Shown: positions 1-8,279, counted from the first letter of the stretch. The stretch is DNA of 64,000 nt from Thermovibrio ammonificans HB-1 (GCF_000185805.1 NC_014926.1:886418-950417), one strand, 5' to 3'. Translations and numbers: made by a program. The notes: generated by a model from the sequence alone, not told the origin.

Positions 1-1377
1 TTTGCTCTTTTTTATAAGAGTAGAGTCTAATTTAAGAAGCTTTCTTTTCCGCTCTAAGTAGTCTAAAACGTCTTTTACTATTGCTGTTAAGTCGGCTCTG
101 GGATTTCTTATTACCGTTGAACGGGCCTCTTCTTGTAAGGAATTTAAAAATTTAAGGGTTTCTTTGAGTTCCTGAATTGGCTCAAATTCTTCAGGAGAGA
201 CTTTAACCTTTTCAAGGTTTTTGTTTGCAACTTCAACCAATTCTTTCTTAAGTTTTTGAATTCTGCGCTCAAGGAGTTCTTCTTTTTGCAAACTAAGCTC
301 TTTGAAAGTCTCTAAAAGTTTTTTATGAGCTTCAAAGAGTTTTTTATCTCTTTCTCCTACTGTTTGATATTCAAATATTTCTGTTCCCTCATCGGTTTCT
401 AACTTTATCTCTACCTTTTGTGACCTGGAAGAGGTTCTCTTTTTCTTGAAAAGTGGTTTTTTCTTATCAGTTTCAATGGATATTGATACTGTTTTCTTTT
501 TTAAAAGTGCATCGATTATTTTACTCTCTATTTCCCTTTGGGCTCTCTCGATGGTTTGAAGGTCTCTCACTGCTTTGGCAGAGTAAACTATTACTTTGTT
601 AAATAGCCCGTTGTTGTTTTCTTTCCAGAAGCTGAGGACGGTATTGATATTTTCTTCTGAAGCTATGTCGGCTTTGTTTAAGACTAAAATCCAAGGGATA
701 TCTGCTTTCTCTTTTTTCAACGTTTCTATTCTTTTTTTGGTTGTTTCTTCAAGAGACGGCTTTGAAATGTCCTGGACAAATAAAACTGCGTCTGCTTTCT
801 CTTTAAATACTGTTTTAGTTACTATTTCGTCGGTTTTATTTTCGGGGTTCTCAAAACCGGGAGTATCATAAAGAATAATATTTTCAAGCAGGGGAGACGG
901 ATACTGATACTCAAAAAAGGCAACCTCTGTCTTTTCCATGTTAGAGATTTTATGTTGAGAGCTTTCAAGATATTTCTCTTTGCTTATCTCCTTTTTCGTT
1001 CCGTCCGATAGAATTTGAAATATTCTCTCTTCTTCCCCATAGATAAAACGCGTTATTGAAGATGTTGTAGGGTTTACCTTTACTGCGCATACATCATCAC
1101 CTAAAAGAGCGTTTATTATCGAAGATTTTCCGCTTGAAAAGTTTCCTATGATTGTTAAGTTGATTTTCCCTCTATTTTCCTGGTGCAGTAGCTGTTGTTT
1201 AAAAACTTCTAAGGCTTTCTTCTCTATCTCTTCAAATTCTTTTCTAAACTGTTGCCTTCTGAAATCGTTGTTAATATCTCTACACATTGAAATAACATCT
1301 AAAAGCTTTTCCAGTTCCCTGGTTAACCTTTGTTCCTCTTTAGGTAGCATGTTGTTCGTTTGGGCTTGCTTGCTCAC
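1..1377 (-). CDS. Dynamin-like GTPase, partial (C-terminus beyond window)
   Basis: I translated this frame by hand in sections and found it open from 1377 to the window edge (459 codons). It has a complete G domain: P-loop GNFSSGKSS near residue 77, the switch motif DTPG within YDTPGFENPENKTDE, and the base-specificity motif NKAD in VLNKADIA. Such proteins hydrolyse GTP and remodel or bridge membranes. I chose the GTG at 1377 because it lies one base after the stop of the upstream dynamin-like gene and has an AAGGGG site about 8 bases before it; an in-frame ATG at 1350 is the alternative. The part after the G domain is rich in Lys, Glu and Leu, consistent with a helical stalk. The base composition is AT-rich compared with genes after 3100. 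The family is clear; the cellular role is not known. Confidence 0.85.
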   Translation of the reverse strand, partial: MSKQAQTNNMLPKEEQRLTRELEKLLDVISMCRDINNDFRRQQFRKEFEEIEKKALEVFKQQLLHQENRGKINLTIIGNFSSGKSSIINALLGDDVCAVKVNPTTSSITRFIYGEEERIFQILSDGTKKEISKEKYLESSQHKISNMEKTEVAFFEYQYPSPLLENIILYDTPGFENPENKTDEIVTKTVFKEKADAVLFVQDISKPSLEETTKKRIETLKKEKADIPWILVLNKADIASEENINTVLSFWKENNNGLFNKVIVYSAKAVRDLQTIERAQREIESKIIDALLKKKTVSISIETDKKKPLFKKKRTSSRSQKVEIKLETDEGTEIFEYQTVGERDKKLFEAHKKLLETFKELSLQKEELLERRIQKLKKELVEVANKNLEKVKVSPEEFEPIQELKETLKFLNSLQEEARSTVIRNPRADLTAIVKDVLDYLERKRKLLKLDSTLIKKSK

Positions 1378-1378
1378 T

Positions 1379-3046
1379 TTAGACACCCCTTGCAAGTTTT
1401 TCTACTTTTTCAATATCCTGAAGGAGTTCTTGTTTGTATTTGTTTAGCTCCTTTATTGAGTTGAGTTTCTGCTCTTTCAGTTGAAGTAAAATTTCCTTTT
1501 TGATTTCTTCCTTCTCTTGAAGCTCACTGAAGGTATCCTCTAAGATTTTTTCTAATTCTTCCTCAATGCTGTTGCTTATCAGGGAAGAGATTTGAGGAAC
1601 GATTTCATCGTACTTAGAGGCAAGGTATTTTCTGGCTACTGGATTCCCTATGATTTCTACGGGGTTAATACTTTTAATCACTTTGGCCAAAATCTTACCT
1701 GCTTTCTCCAGCCCTACTGCTTTACCTATCTTTCCAAGTTTTGAAATAAATGCACCGGCTATACCTTCGGCTGCGTTTGCTGCTCCCGCTCCGGGGATAA
1801 CTATGGCTGTTAAAACTCCTGTGAGAATTACTTTTATGATTTCAATTTTTTTAAGTTCGCTTGCTATCTGCTCTTTTATGCTATTAACAGCTTCTTTAAT
1901 GGTTATCGATGAGAACTCTTCAGATAGTTTCAGCTTTCTTTCAATGAGCTTGTTTATTCTATCTGTGAATTCTTCTTCAATTTGGGAGAGGATTTGTTTG
2001 AGCTCGTCCTCATCTTCTGCTGAAACTATATTCATTTTGTGAGCTCTTAGAAGTTTTTCTGCTATGTAGAAAACCTGCTCAGCTATTTCTGTAACAGCTT
2101 CTTGAAGTTTTTTCTTTTCTTTTTCTATCTGGTAAAGCTCATTTTCTACGGTATTTATCTCCCTGTCTATTTGGGAGTTATCAAGTTCTGTTTTGCTAAG
2201 CAGGTCTCTAAGGCTCTTAGCAAGTTCGTTGGCAATTTTTGCTGCCTCTTTAAGGCGCCTCTCTTTTTCTAATATCTCTTTTTTCTTAAATACTTCCTCC
2301 TGTAAGCCTTTTAGGAAACTTTCAATTGATGCGCTATCCCCTTCAAAGGCTCTTTTGGCCGAGGTGACAAAGATTTTGTTTTCGACTCTCTCTTGGATTT
2401 GTAATTCTTTAAAGAGAGTTTGGATTACTTTTGTGGCGTGTTTTTTTACCTTTTCTATGTCTTTCTGAGGAATTCTATCGGCTTTTGTGAGCACGAAGAG
2501 CGTTTTACTTAGTAGGGGTTTAACATCGGGTCTTTTAAGAAATTTTAGGACCGATTCCGGGATTGTTCCAAAAGTTATATCTTGGCATACAATGGCAGCA
2601 TCGAGTTCCGGAAGGTAGCCAAAGGTTATTTCTGTGTCGGTCTTCTCGAGTGACGCTATTCCTGGGGTGTCGACCACTTCGATTCCTTCCGGAAGGTGTT
2701 CTAAGGCAGGTATTTTTACTAATGCTTCTCCTTCTTTTCTTCCCAGTGCTATTTCCTGGAATTCCAGAGGTTCTATTTTGATGATTTCTCCGTTTTCTTC
2801 TTTAAAGAACTCCGGAACTTCAACGGATTTGTCCGGAATTAGATGGATTATGTTCTTGGTTGTAGGTTTTTCCATAGTCGGCAGTATTCTTGTTCCGAGA
2901 ATTGCGTTTATTAAGGACGATTTTCCCGAATTGAACTCTCCCAAAAAGCCTATTTTGATTTGTATGGGCGCCTCGAGCTTTTCCAGCTTTTGAAGTATTG
3001 TCTCTAAACCGTATTTTGCGGCTGTTTCCTTCAACTCTTGAATCAT
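1379..3046 (-). CDS. Dynamin-like GTPase with membrane hairpin
   Basis: A 555-residue dynamin-family GTPase. The sequence shows P-loop GEFNSGKSS at residues 36-44, a PTT switch-I near 61, DTPG at 126-129 and TKAD at 187-190. Long Glu/Lys-rich helices follow. A hydrophobic Gly/Ala-rich stretch at about 405-440 resembles the paddle or membrane-insertion hairpin of bacterial dynamin-like proteins, and a final coiled-coil region closes the protein. The ATG at 3046 follows AAGGAGGG. It is the first gene of a two-gene unit with the adjoining dynamin-like gene, whose GTG is one base past this stop. Paired bacterial dynamins often work as heteromers in membrane tethering or repair; that role is inferred here. 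The AT-rich codon use differs from most of the window. Confidence 0.88.
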   Translation of the reverse strand: MIQELKETAAKYGLETILQKLEKLEAPIQIKIGFLGEFNSGKSSLINAILGTRILPTMEKPTTKNIIHLIPDKSVEVPEFFKEENGEIIKIEPLEFQEIALGRKEGEALVKIPALEHLPEGIEVVDTPGIASLEKTDTEITFGYLPELDAAIVCQDITFGTIPESVLKFLKRPDVKPLLSKTLFVLTKADRIPQKDIEKVKKHATKVIQTLFKELQIQERVENKIFVTSAKRAFEGDSASIESFLKGLQEEVFKKKEILEKERRLKEAAKIANELAKSLRDLLSKTELDNSQIDREINTVENELYQIEKEKKKLQEAVTEIAEQVFYIAEKLLRAHKMNIVSAEDEDELKQILSQIEEEFTDRINKLIERKLKLSEEFSSITIKEAVNSIKEQIASELKKIEIIKVILTGVLTAIVIPGAGAANAAEGIAGAFISKLGKIGKAVGLEKAGKILAKVIKSINPVEIIGNPVARKYLASKYDEIVPQISSLISNSIEEELEKILEDTFSELQEKEEIKKEILLQLKEQKLNSIKELNKYKQELLQDIEKVEKLARGV

Positions 3047-3080
3047 TTTTCCCTCCTTGTTTGGAAAAAACTTTAAGTTT

Positions 3081-3107
3081 CTTATGACCCAAATTTTGGG
3101 TTATAAG
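3081..3107. promoter_or_regulatory. 27-bp near-perfect palindrome between divergent genes
   Basis: The arms CTTATGACCCAAA and TTTGGGTTATAAG flank a single central T and match at 12 of 13 positions. The site lies between the divergent dynamin-like gene (start 3046) and the response-regulator gene (start 3168), where it cannot serve as an end-of-gene terminator for either. An operator for a dimeric regulator is the simplest reading. The regulator is unknown. Confidence 0.45.
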
Positions 3108-3167
3108 CCGGGGTTTCGGAGCACGTGGTGTTTGAGGTAATATTCCTTTAGTTTCCGGAGGGTTGCC

Positions 3168-4487
3168 TTGCAGGAGTGCAGAGTTCTTGTGGTTGAAGAC
3201 GACCCGACTCAGAGGGAGCTTCTTGTAGAGCTCCTTCGTGAGGAGGGTTTTAACGTTTCTTCCGCTCCGAGTGCCGAGAGGGCCTTAAGGCTTTTTCAGA
3301 AGGAGCGTTTTGACGTTGTTGTTACAGACGTTCGCCTTGAGGGTATGAGCGGGCTGGAGCTTTTAGAGCGTTTGAAGGAGCTTGACTCCGCGGTAGAGGT
3401 GATAGTTATAACGGCCTTTAGCAGCGTGGAAGATGCTATTAAGGCTATTAAGGCGGGAGCTTTCCACTACGTTACCAAGCCTTTTGAGCCGGAAGTCCTT
3501 TTAAATCTTGTGGCTAAGGCGTGTCAGCTCGCTTCTCTTCGGAGGCCCTCTAAGGAGTGTTGCGGTATCGTTTACGCCTCTAAGCAGATGGAGGAGGTTG
3601 TCCGTCAGGCTTCTCTCTTTGCAAAGAGTGATGCCCCGGTTTTGATTACAGGGGAGAGCGGAACAGGCAAGGAGCTTCTGGCCCGTTTCATCCACAAGGA
3701 AAGCGGCCGCAAGGGCCCCTTTATAGCCGTTAACTGTGCGGCAATTCCCAAAGACCTCTTTGAAGCAGAGCTTTTCGGCTACGAGAGGGGAGCTTTTACC
3801 GGCGCAACTTCCTCTAAGGCCGGCCTTGTGGAGGAGGCCGAAGGGGGAACTCTCTTCTTAGACGAAGTGGGTGAGCTTCCCCTTGAACTCCAGCCGAAGC
3901 TCCTCCGTTTCCTTCAGGAGGGGGAGTTCCGTCGCGTTGGCGATACCAAGCTGCGCCGCTCCAACGTTAGGATAGTTGCCGCAACAAACAGAGACCTTGA
4001 AGGGCTTGTTTCCGAAGGCCTTTTCAGGGAAGATCTCTTTTACAGGCTCAGCGTGTTGAACCTTCGGGTTCCGCCCCTGCGGGAAAGGCCGGAAGATGTT
4101 CCGGTTCTCATAGGCCATTTCCTCGAGAAATACTCGGATAAATACAAAAAGGAGGTGAAGCTCTCTCCGGAAGCTTTAAGCCTTTTGCTCTCCTATCCCT
4201 ATCCCGGCAACGTCAGGGAGCTTGAGAATTTAATCCACAGGATAGTTGTCCTCTCCCAAGGGGAGGTAACTCCTCAACTCGTAGAGGCCCTTTTGGGCTC
4301 AAAGAGCAGCCACTCCTCTTTTGAAGTTGACTTCTCCCGTCCCCTTCCGGAGCAGGTGGCACAGTTTGAGAAAAGAATGATTGAAGAGGCCCTGAAAAGG
4401 ACCAATTACGTCCAGACCAAAGCTGCTAAACTTCTCGGTATAGATGAAAAGTCCTTAAGATATAAGAGGAAAAAGTACGGAATATGA
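3168..4487 (+). CDS. NtrC-family sigma-54-dependent response regulator
   Basis: A 439-residue activator with three domains. The receiver has an acidic pocket at D11-D12, the phospho-acceptor D54 in VVTDV and K104. The AAA+ domain has Walker A GESGTGKE at 162-169, the sigma-54 contact loop GAFTGA at 208-213 and Walker B LFLDE near 229-233. A Fis-type helix-turn-helix lies at about 395-439. The start is a TTG six bases after CCGGAGGG; I see no better start. The gene overlaps the histidine kinase gene by four bases (ATGA), so the two form a two-component pair. The sigma-54 promoter and paired palindromes immediately after the kinase gene (5618-5720) are the likely target. The inducing signal is not evident. 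Confidence 0.95.
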   Translation: MQECRVLVVEDDPTQRELLVELLREEGFNVSSAPSAERALRLFQKERFDVVVTDVRLEGMSGLELLERLKELDSAVEVIVITAFSSVEDAIKAIKAGAFHYVTKPFEPEVLLNLVAKACQLASLRRPSKECCGIVYASKQMEEVVRQASLFAKSDAPVLITGESGTGKELLARFIHKESGRKGPFIAVNCAAIPKDLFEAELFGYERGAFTGATSSKAGLVEEAEGGTLFLDEVGELPLELQPKLLRFLQEGEFRRVGDTKLRRSNVRIVAATNRDLEGLVSEGLFREDLFYRLSVLNLRVPPLRERPEDVPVLIGHFLEKYSDKYKKEVKLSPEALSLLLSYPYPGNVRELENLIHRIVVLSQGEVTPQLVEALLGSKSSHSSFEVDFSRPLPEQVAQFEKRMIEEALKRTNYVQTKAAKLLGIDEKSLRYKRKKYGI

Positions 4488-5605
4488 GGAAGGAACGTTT
4501 TGTAGTTCCCGTTGTAGCCCTTTTTCTGCTTCTCGGGGCGGCCCTTGCCAACCTCTACTACCTCCACAGCGAGCTGGGGAAGTTCTACCGCCTTGTCATA
4601 GATGAGGAGGTTGCGCGGATTCGCTCCGTTGTGGAGGGGACGATAGCCGCAGGCGGAGACCCGGTTGAAGCCTTAAGCGTTTACCTTGAGAAATCTAAGC
4701 TCTTAAAGGGGGTTACATTCTCTTTGGAGGGTAGGGAAGTTATAGTCCCCGGTTCTCAAATCTCGAAGGACTACTACAAAGTGACCCTTTCGGTGAAACC
4801 TTTTACCTTTAACCTCTACATAGATGCCTCTTACCTTAAGGAGCTCAACAAACACATACTTCTGGCCTCTCTTTTCCTCATCTTCTTCTCTCTGCTGTCG
4901 GTCTCCCTGTTGCTCTGGTATATGCGGGAGTTCTACAAGGAGAAAATCGCCCTCGAGCTTGAGAAGAAGGAAAAGGAGCGCCTCTCCACTATTAACCTTG
5001 TGATTCACTCACTACTTCACGAGGTAAAGAACAGGCTCAACGCTTTCAGGCTCTTGCTGTACCGTTTGGAGAAAACGGGCGATGCCTCCTACATTGAAAA
5101 GCTCAAAGGCGAAGTTGCCCTTCTCTCCCGTTACATAGAGGAGACGGCCGACCTCCGAAGGCCTTTAAAGTTGAACCGGGCCCCCGTTAGAATAGACTCA
5201 CTCCTTCGGGAAGTTGCAGAGAAGTTTAAGGACCTTGCCGAGGCCAACGGCGTTAAGATAGAGATTTCTGTTGAGCCTGCCGAGCTTCTCGCAGACAGAG
5301 ACAGGCTCTACTCCCTCTTCTCCGACCTTTTAAAGAACGCCATAGAGGCTCTCTCTTCCTACCGGGGCGAGCGCATCGTGAAAATAACCGGTAGGAGCTT
5401 CCGAGATGTGTATAGGGTTGAAGTTGCCGACAGCGCCGGTTCACTCCCTAAAGACGCCTTTAAACTCTTCTCCTCCTCTAAAAAGGGAGGATTCGGCCTC
5501 GGGCTCTTTAACGCCCGCCGAATAGCCCTTGCCCACAACGGAAGCCTTTCTGCCAGGGTAGAGAAGGGCTGGACGGTTTTCCGGGTGGAGCTCCCCCTCA
5601 GGTAG
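4484..5605 (+). CDS. Membrane sensor histidine kinase
   Basis: A 373-residue kinase, cognate partner of the overlapping response regulator. Membrane segments lie at about 7-25 and 123-146. They bracket a periplasmic sensor region of roughly 95 residues with no Cys and no domain that I recognise. A charged linker leads to the dimerisation helix with H179 in the HEVKN motif. The ATPase domain has an N box (LLKNAIEAL, about 281-289) and a glycine-rich lid (GGFGLGLF, near 331). The arrangement is typical of kinases that pair with NtrC-type regulators. Its position directly before the sigma-54 promoter suggests that it senses an envelope signal and controls the next operon. The ligand cannot be inferred. 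Confidence 0.93.
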   Translation: MRKERFVVPVVALFLLLGAALANLYYLHSELGKFYRLVIDEEVARIRSVVEGTIAAGGDPVEALSVYLEKSKLLKGVTFSLEGREVIVPGSQISKDYYKVTLSVKPFTFNLYIDASYLKELNKHILLASLFLIFFSLLSVSLLLWYMREFYKEKIALELEKKEKERLSTINLVIHSLLHEVKNRLNAFRLLLYRLEKTGDASYIEKLKGEVALLSRYIEETADLRRPLKLNRAPVRIDSLLREVAEKFKDLAEANGVKIEISVEPAELLADRDRLYSLFSDLLKNAIEALSSYRGERIVKITGRSFRDVYRVEVADSAGSLPKDAFKLFSSSKKGGFGLGLFNARRIALAHNGSLSARVEKGWTVFRVELPLR

Positions 5606-5617
5606 CTTCCGCCTGCT

Positions 5618-5664
5618 TCGGAAAATTTTCCGACCCACTCCCGCCGATTCGGAAATTTTTCCGA
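5618..5664 (+). promoter_or_regulatory. Paired enhancer-type palindromes (candidate UAS)
   Basis: Two 16-bp sites are seen. TCGGAAAATTTTCCGA at 5618-5633 is a perfect palindrome. TCGGAAATTTTTCCGA at 5649-5664 is the same site with one central change. Both are followed by CCC. Their centres are 31 bp apart, about three helical turns, as expected for cooperative binding of an NtrC-type activator. They lie about 75 and 106 bases upstream of the predicted transcription start of the adjoining sigma-54 promoter. Binding by the response regulator at 3168 is inferred. Confidence 0.8.
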
Positions 5665-5704
5665 CCCCCCTCCTCTTTGGCCAGCCTTTTTCAGTCGGTT
5701 TAAC

Positions 5705-5720
5705 TTGGCACGGATGTTGC
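5705..5720 (+). promoter_or_regulatory. Sigma-54 (-24/-12) promoter
   Basis: The sequence TTGGCACGGATGTTGC matches the RpoN consensus TGGCAC-N5-TTGC exactly, with GG at 5707-5708 and GC at 5719-5720. A start of transcription near 5732 is expected. This excludes a GTG at 5733 as the start of the next gene and supports the ATG at 5757. Confidence 0.9.
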
Positions 5721-5756
5721 TTATTAAAACCGGTGAACTGCTTAAGAGGTAGAGAC

Positions 5757-6710
5757 ATGAGAAAGCTTCTAAATCTGACGTTAGCCGCTTTAGCGGCCTT
5801 AACCGTTCCGGCGTTTGCCGCCCCTTACGGAGGATGCCCCGTTTTTAACCAGGGGGCTCAGTATTACCGTTCTGCCCTTTCACCTCAAGAGGTTAAAGAC
5901 CTCCTCCACATGAGGGAGGAGGAAAAGCTCGCCCGTGACGTTTACCTTACCCTCTCTTCCGTATACCCCATTCCCGTTTTCAGGAACATCGCCCGTGCGG
6001 AGCAGCGCCATATGGACGCCGTTGGAACGCTTTTGAAACGCTACGGCATTAAAGACCCTGTTGCCGAAACCGGAGACCGGGTGGGCGTTTTTAAAGACCT
6101 AGAGCTTCAGAAGCTCTACACCGAGCTTGTTAACCGCGGGAAGCGCTCTCTTATAGACGCCCTTAAGGTGGGAGCAACCGTAGAAGACCTGGACATAAAA
6201 GACCTTGAAGAGGCCCTCTCCAGGACGAACCGCCCCGACATAAAGTTTGTCTACTCCAACCTTATGAAGGGCTCGAGAAACCATATGAGGGCCTTTGTGA
6301 GAACTCTCCGTCGTTTCGGTTCGGACTACTCCCCCCACTATATATCAAGAGCGGAGTTCAACCGGATACTCTCTACTCCCCACGAAGTAGGCCCTGCGAG
6401 AACGGGGCTCAGGAGGGTTGAACTCCGTGGCGAGGTCCTGGCAGTCTACAAGCGTTCCGGACTGGGCAGGACCTCTGTAAAGTGGTGGGTGGTGGAGCTT
6501 CAAACCCCCCAAGGAAGGTTTTCTGTATTCGTCTCCCCCTCTTGGCTCCACCCCCGCCTCTCCCTTTCTCCCGGAGATACCGTAGAGCTTGAAGCCTTTT
6601 CTCCTCCCTATTTTGGAAGCTCCCGGTTTGTCGCCTGTAAACTTAAAAACCTGACAAGCGGAGCTGTTTACGACTTCTCTTCCTGGAGGAAGGTCTGCGG
6701 GAGGCTGTAA
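5757..6710 (+). CDS. Exported DUF2202 (ferritin-like) protein with C-terminal extension
   Basis: A protein of 317 residues. It starts with a signal peptide (MRKLLNLTLAALAALTVPAFA, cut predicted near residue 21). A helical DUF2202-type domain follows, with the characteristic MREEEKLARDVY and AEQRHMDAV motifs, whose Glu/His pattern recalls ferritin-like metal sites. The last 90 or so residues are beta-rich and resemble an OB fold; they share a VEGVV/LRGEV-type start with the next protein. DUF2202 has no settled function. I chose the ATG at 5757, after AAGAGGT, because the predicted transcription start excludes the upstream GTG. It is the first gene of the sigma-54 operon and its stop overlaps the next start (TAATG). 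Confidence 0.85.
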   Translation: MRKLLNLTLAALAALTVPAFAAPYGGCPVFNQGAQYYRSALSPQEVKDLLHMREEEKLARDVYLTLSSVYPIPVFRNIARAEQRHMDAVGTLLKRYGIKDPVAETGDRVGVFKDLELQKLYTELVNRGKRSLIDALKVGATVEDLDIKDLEEALSRTNRPDIKFVYSNLMKGSRNHMRAFVRTLRRFGSDYSPHYISRAEFNRILSTPHEVGPARTGLRRVELRGEVLAVYKRSGLGRTSVKWWVVELQTPQGRFSVFVSPSWLHPRLSLSPGDTVELEAFSPPYFGSSRFVACKLKNLTSGAVYDFSSWRKVCGRL

Positions 6711-7081
6711 TGTTTAGGCTTTTACCGATAATATCTGCTGTGGCCCTCTTTGCCGGAGCTCAAGGAGCAACCCCGACTGCCGAGAGCCTTGCCCTGGGCT
6801 ACCAGGTGGAAGGTGTTGTCGAGAAGGTAGCGGCCTCTGAGCTTTTGCTCTCCACCGATTACGGGCCGGTGGTTTTAGACCTTAAAAAAGTAGCCCTTAG
6901 GCCGAAGAAGGGGGAGAGGGTTTCCGTTTACGGCTACCACCCGGCCGGTAAACCCTTGAACTACCTGGTTCCCTGCCGGCTCTCTGTAGGCGGCAAAACG
7001 GTAACCGCGGCATGGCCCCGTTGCCTGCTCCTTGAAGAGTTTCACAAACACGAAGGGGCCGCAGGCGAGAAAACCCAATAG
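6710..7081 (+). CDS. Small exported protein, OB-fold-like
   Basis: A 123-residue protein with an N-terminal signal peptide (hydrophobic to about residue 19, cut after GAQGA). A single beta-rich domain follows, with two Cys (CRLS near 89 and WPRC near 104) that could form a disulfide. The sequence YQVEGVVEKV-x-ASELLLS resembles the start of the C-terminal extension of the preceding DUF2202 protein, so the two may have related folds. The ATG overlaps the preceding stop by one base, so translation is coupled. No function can be assigned. Confidence 0.75.
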   Translation: MFRLLPIISAVALFAGAQGATPTAESLALGYQVEGVVEKVAASELLLSTDYGPVVLDLKKVALRPKKGERVSVYGYHPAGKPLNYLVPCRLSVGGKTVTAAWPRCLLLEEFHKHEGAAGEKTQ

Positions 7082-7086
7082 AGGAG

Positions 7087-7416
7087 GTGGCTATAGCTAC
7101 CGTTACAGGAGTTACATCAACAGACTACGCCCTTCAAGCCATGCAGCAGCACCGCTACCGCAGGGGTGGAGGCGGCAACGGCTTGGGGCAACTTATGAGG
7201 CAGCTCTCTCAGGACCAAAGGCAGCAGGTTGCCCAGCTTCTGCAGTCTTTGCCTCAGGACCTCAGACCGGTTGCAAAGCAGCAGATTCTTCAGATTGACT
7301 ACGCTTCGCTCTCTGCCGACCAGCTCTACCAGCAGATGGTTTCGGTTATCAACGCCGTAGCCTCTCAGGTTACCGGAAGCTCTCAGGAGGGAAGCTCTAT
7401 CAGCGTTTACGCTTAA
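7087..7416 (+). CDS. Small Gln-rich helical protein, start uncertain
   Basis: A 109-codon frame rich in Gln and Ser, with a Gly-rich patch (RRGGGGNG) near residue 25 and amphipathic helices such as QLLQSLPQDLRPVAKQQI. There is no signal peptide. The start is unclear. The GTG at 7087 overlaps its own GAGGAGG site, which is too close for normal initiation. An ATA at 7093 has correct spacing but is a rare start. The ATG at 7141 has no nearby ribosome-binding site. It sits between exported proteins and the DUF4405 gene in the sigma-54 operon. I do not recognise a family. Confidence 0.6.
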   Translation: MAIATVTGVTSTDYALQAMQQHRYRRGGGGNGLGQLMRQLSQDQRQQVAQLLQSLPQDLRPVAKQQILQIDYASLSADQLYQQMVSVINAVASQVTGSSQEGSSISVYA

Positions 7417-7466
7417 CCTCTTGCCTGCGGTCCCCTTTTAAGAACATCTGACTAAAAGGAGGTGAG

Positions 7467-8279
7467 ATGCTCAGGAAGTTTGTAAGCTCTGTACTCTTCT
7501 TCTCCCTTATTGCGATGCTCATTACCGGAACGGTGCTCTTCATAATGCCCCACGGCAGGGTTGCCTACTGGACGGGCTGGCACTTCTTGGGACTCGATAA
7601 AGACCAGTGGGATAACCTCCACATAATCTTCGGCTTCATCATGGTTTTCTTCGGTATCTGGCACGCAGCCCTTAACTGGCGCAGCCTCGTTAACTACTTT
7701 AAGGAGAAAGACTTTCTCTTTGCAGGCTTTTTCTCCCTTGTGGTTGCCGTGGGTGCCGTTTTAAACGTTCCCCCCTTTAAGAACTTCATAGAGTTTGGGG
7801 AGTCTATAAAGCAGAGCTGGCCCAAGCCGAAAACGATGCCTCCGGCCCCCCACGCAGAGCTCTTTCCCCTGACGAAAATCGCAAAGATGGTTGGCTTAAC
7901 GCCTCAGGAGGCGCTTTCGATTCTTAAGCAGAGCGGTCTGAAGGTCTCCTCACCCAATCTGACCTTGAAGGAGATTGCCCGCCTCAATAACACCACCCCT
8001 GCCCACGTTTACGAGCTTCTGTTAAAGCACGGCAAGAAGACCCCTTCTCCTGCGGCAGCCGGAGGTTTCGGTATGGGGCGCATGACCTTGAAGAAGGTCT
8101 GCTCCGAGCTGGGCATTCCCGTTAGCTCCTGCATCGAGCGGCTGAAAAAGGCCGGTATAGAGGCCTCTCCTGAGCAGAGGCTCAGGGATATAGCTTTTAA
8201 ACACGGGTACTATCCGTACCAGATTCTTCAGATTCTTAAAGGAGGTAGCAATGGGCAAGTTAAACAGGCTGGCCATTAA
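7467..8279 (+). CDS. DUF4405 membrane protein with two helical C-terminal repeats
   Basis: A protein of 270 residues. The first 100 residues hold three membrane helices (about 7-27, 50-71, 83-101) with conserved His at 29, 39, 52 and 66 in the pattern seen in DUF4405/cytochrome-b-like haem proteins. The soluble C-terminal part carries two similar blocks of about 50 residues (roughly 133-190 and 205-262). Each begins with L/M-T-x-x-K and contains helix-turn-helix-like segments such as IAKMVGLTPQEALSIL. The ATG follows AAGGAGGTGAG. A role in transmembrane electron transfer for the operon is inferred. The gene overlaps the PqqD-like gene by 29 bases. Confidence 0.82.
   Translation: MLRKFVSSVLFFSLIAMLITGTVLFIMPHGRVAYWTGWHFLGLDKDQWDNLHIIFGFIMVFFGIWHAALNWRSLVNYFKEKDFLFAGFFSLVVAVGAVLNVPPFKNFIEFGESIKQSWPKPKTMPPAPHAELFPLTKIAKMVGLTPQEALSILKQSGLKVSSPNLTLKEIARLNNTTPAHVYELLLKHGKKTPSPAAAGGFGMGRMTLKKVCSELGIPVSSCIERLKKAGIEASPEQRLRDIAFKHGYYPYQILQILKGGSNGQVKQAGH

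Noticed and set aside
5733-5756. Upstream GTG start for the DUF2202 gene
   Set aside because: It lies at the predicted sigma-54 transcription start and would add eight residues ahead of a good signal peptide; the ATG at 5757 has its own ribosome-binding site.
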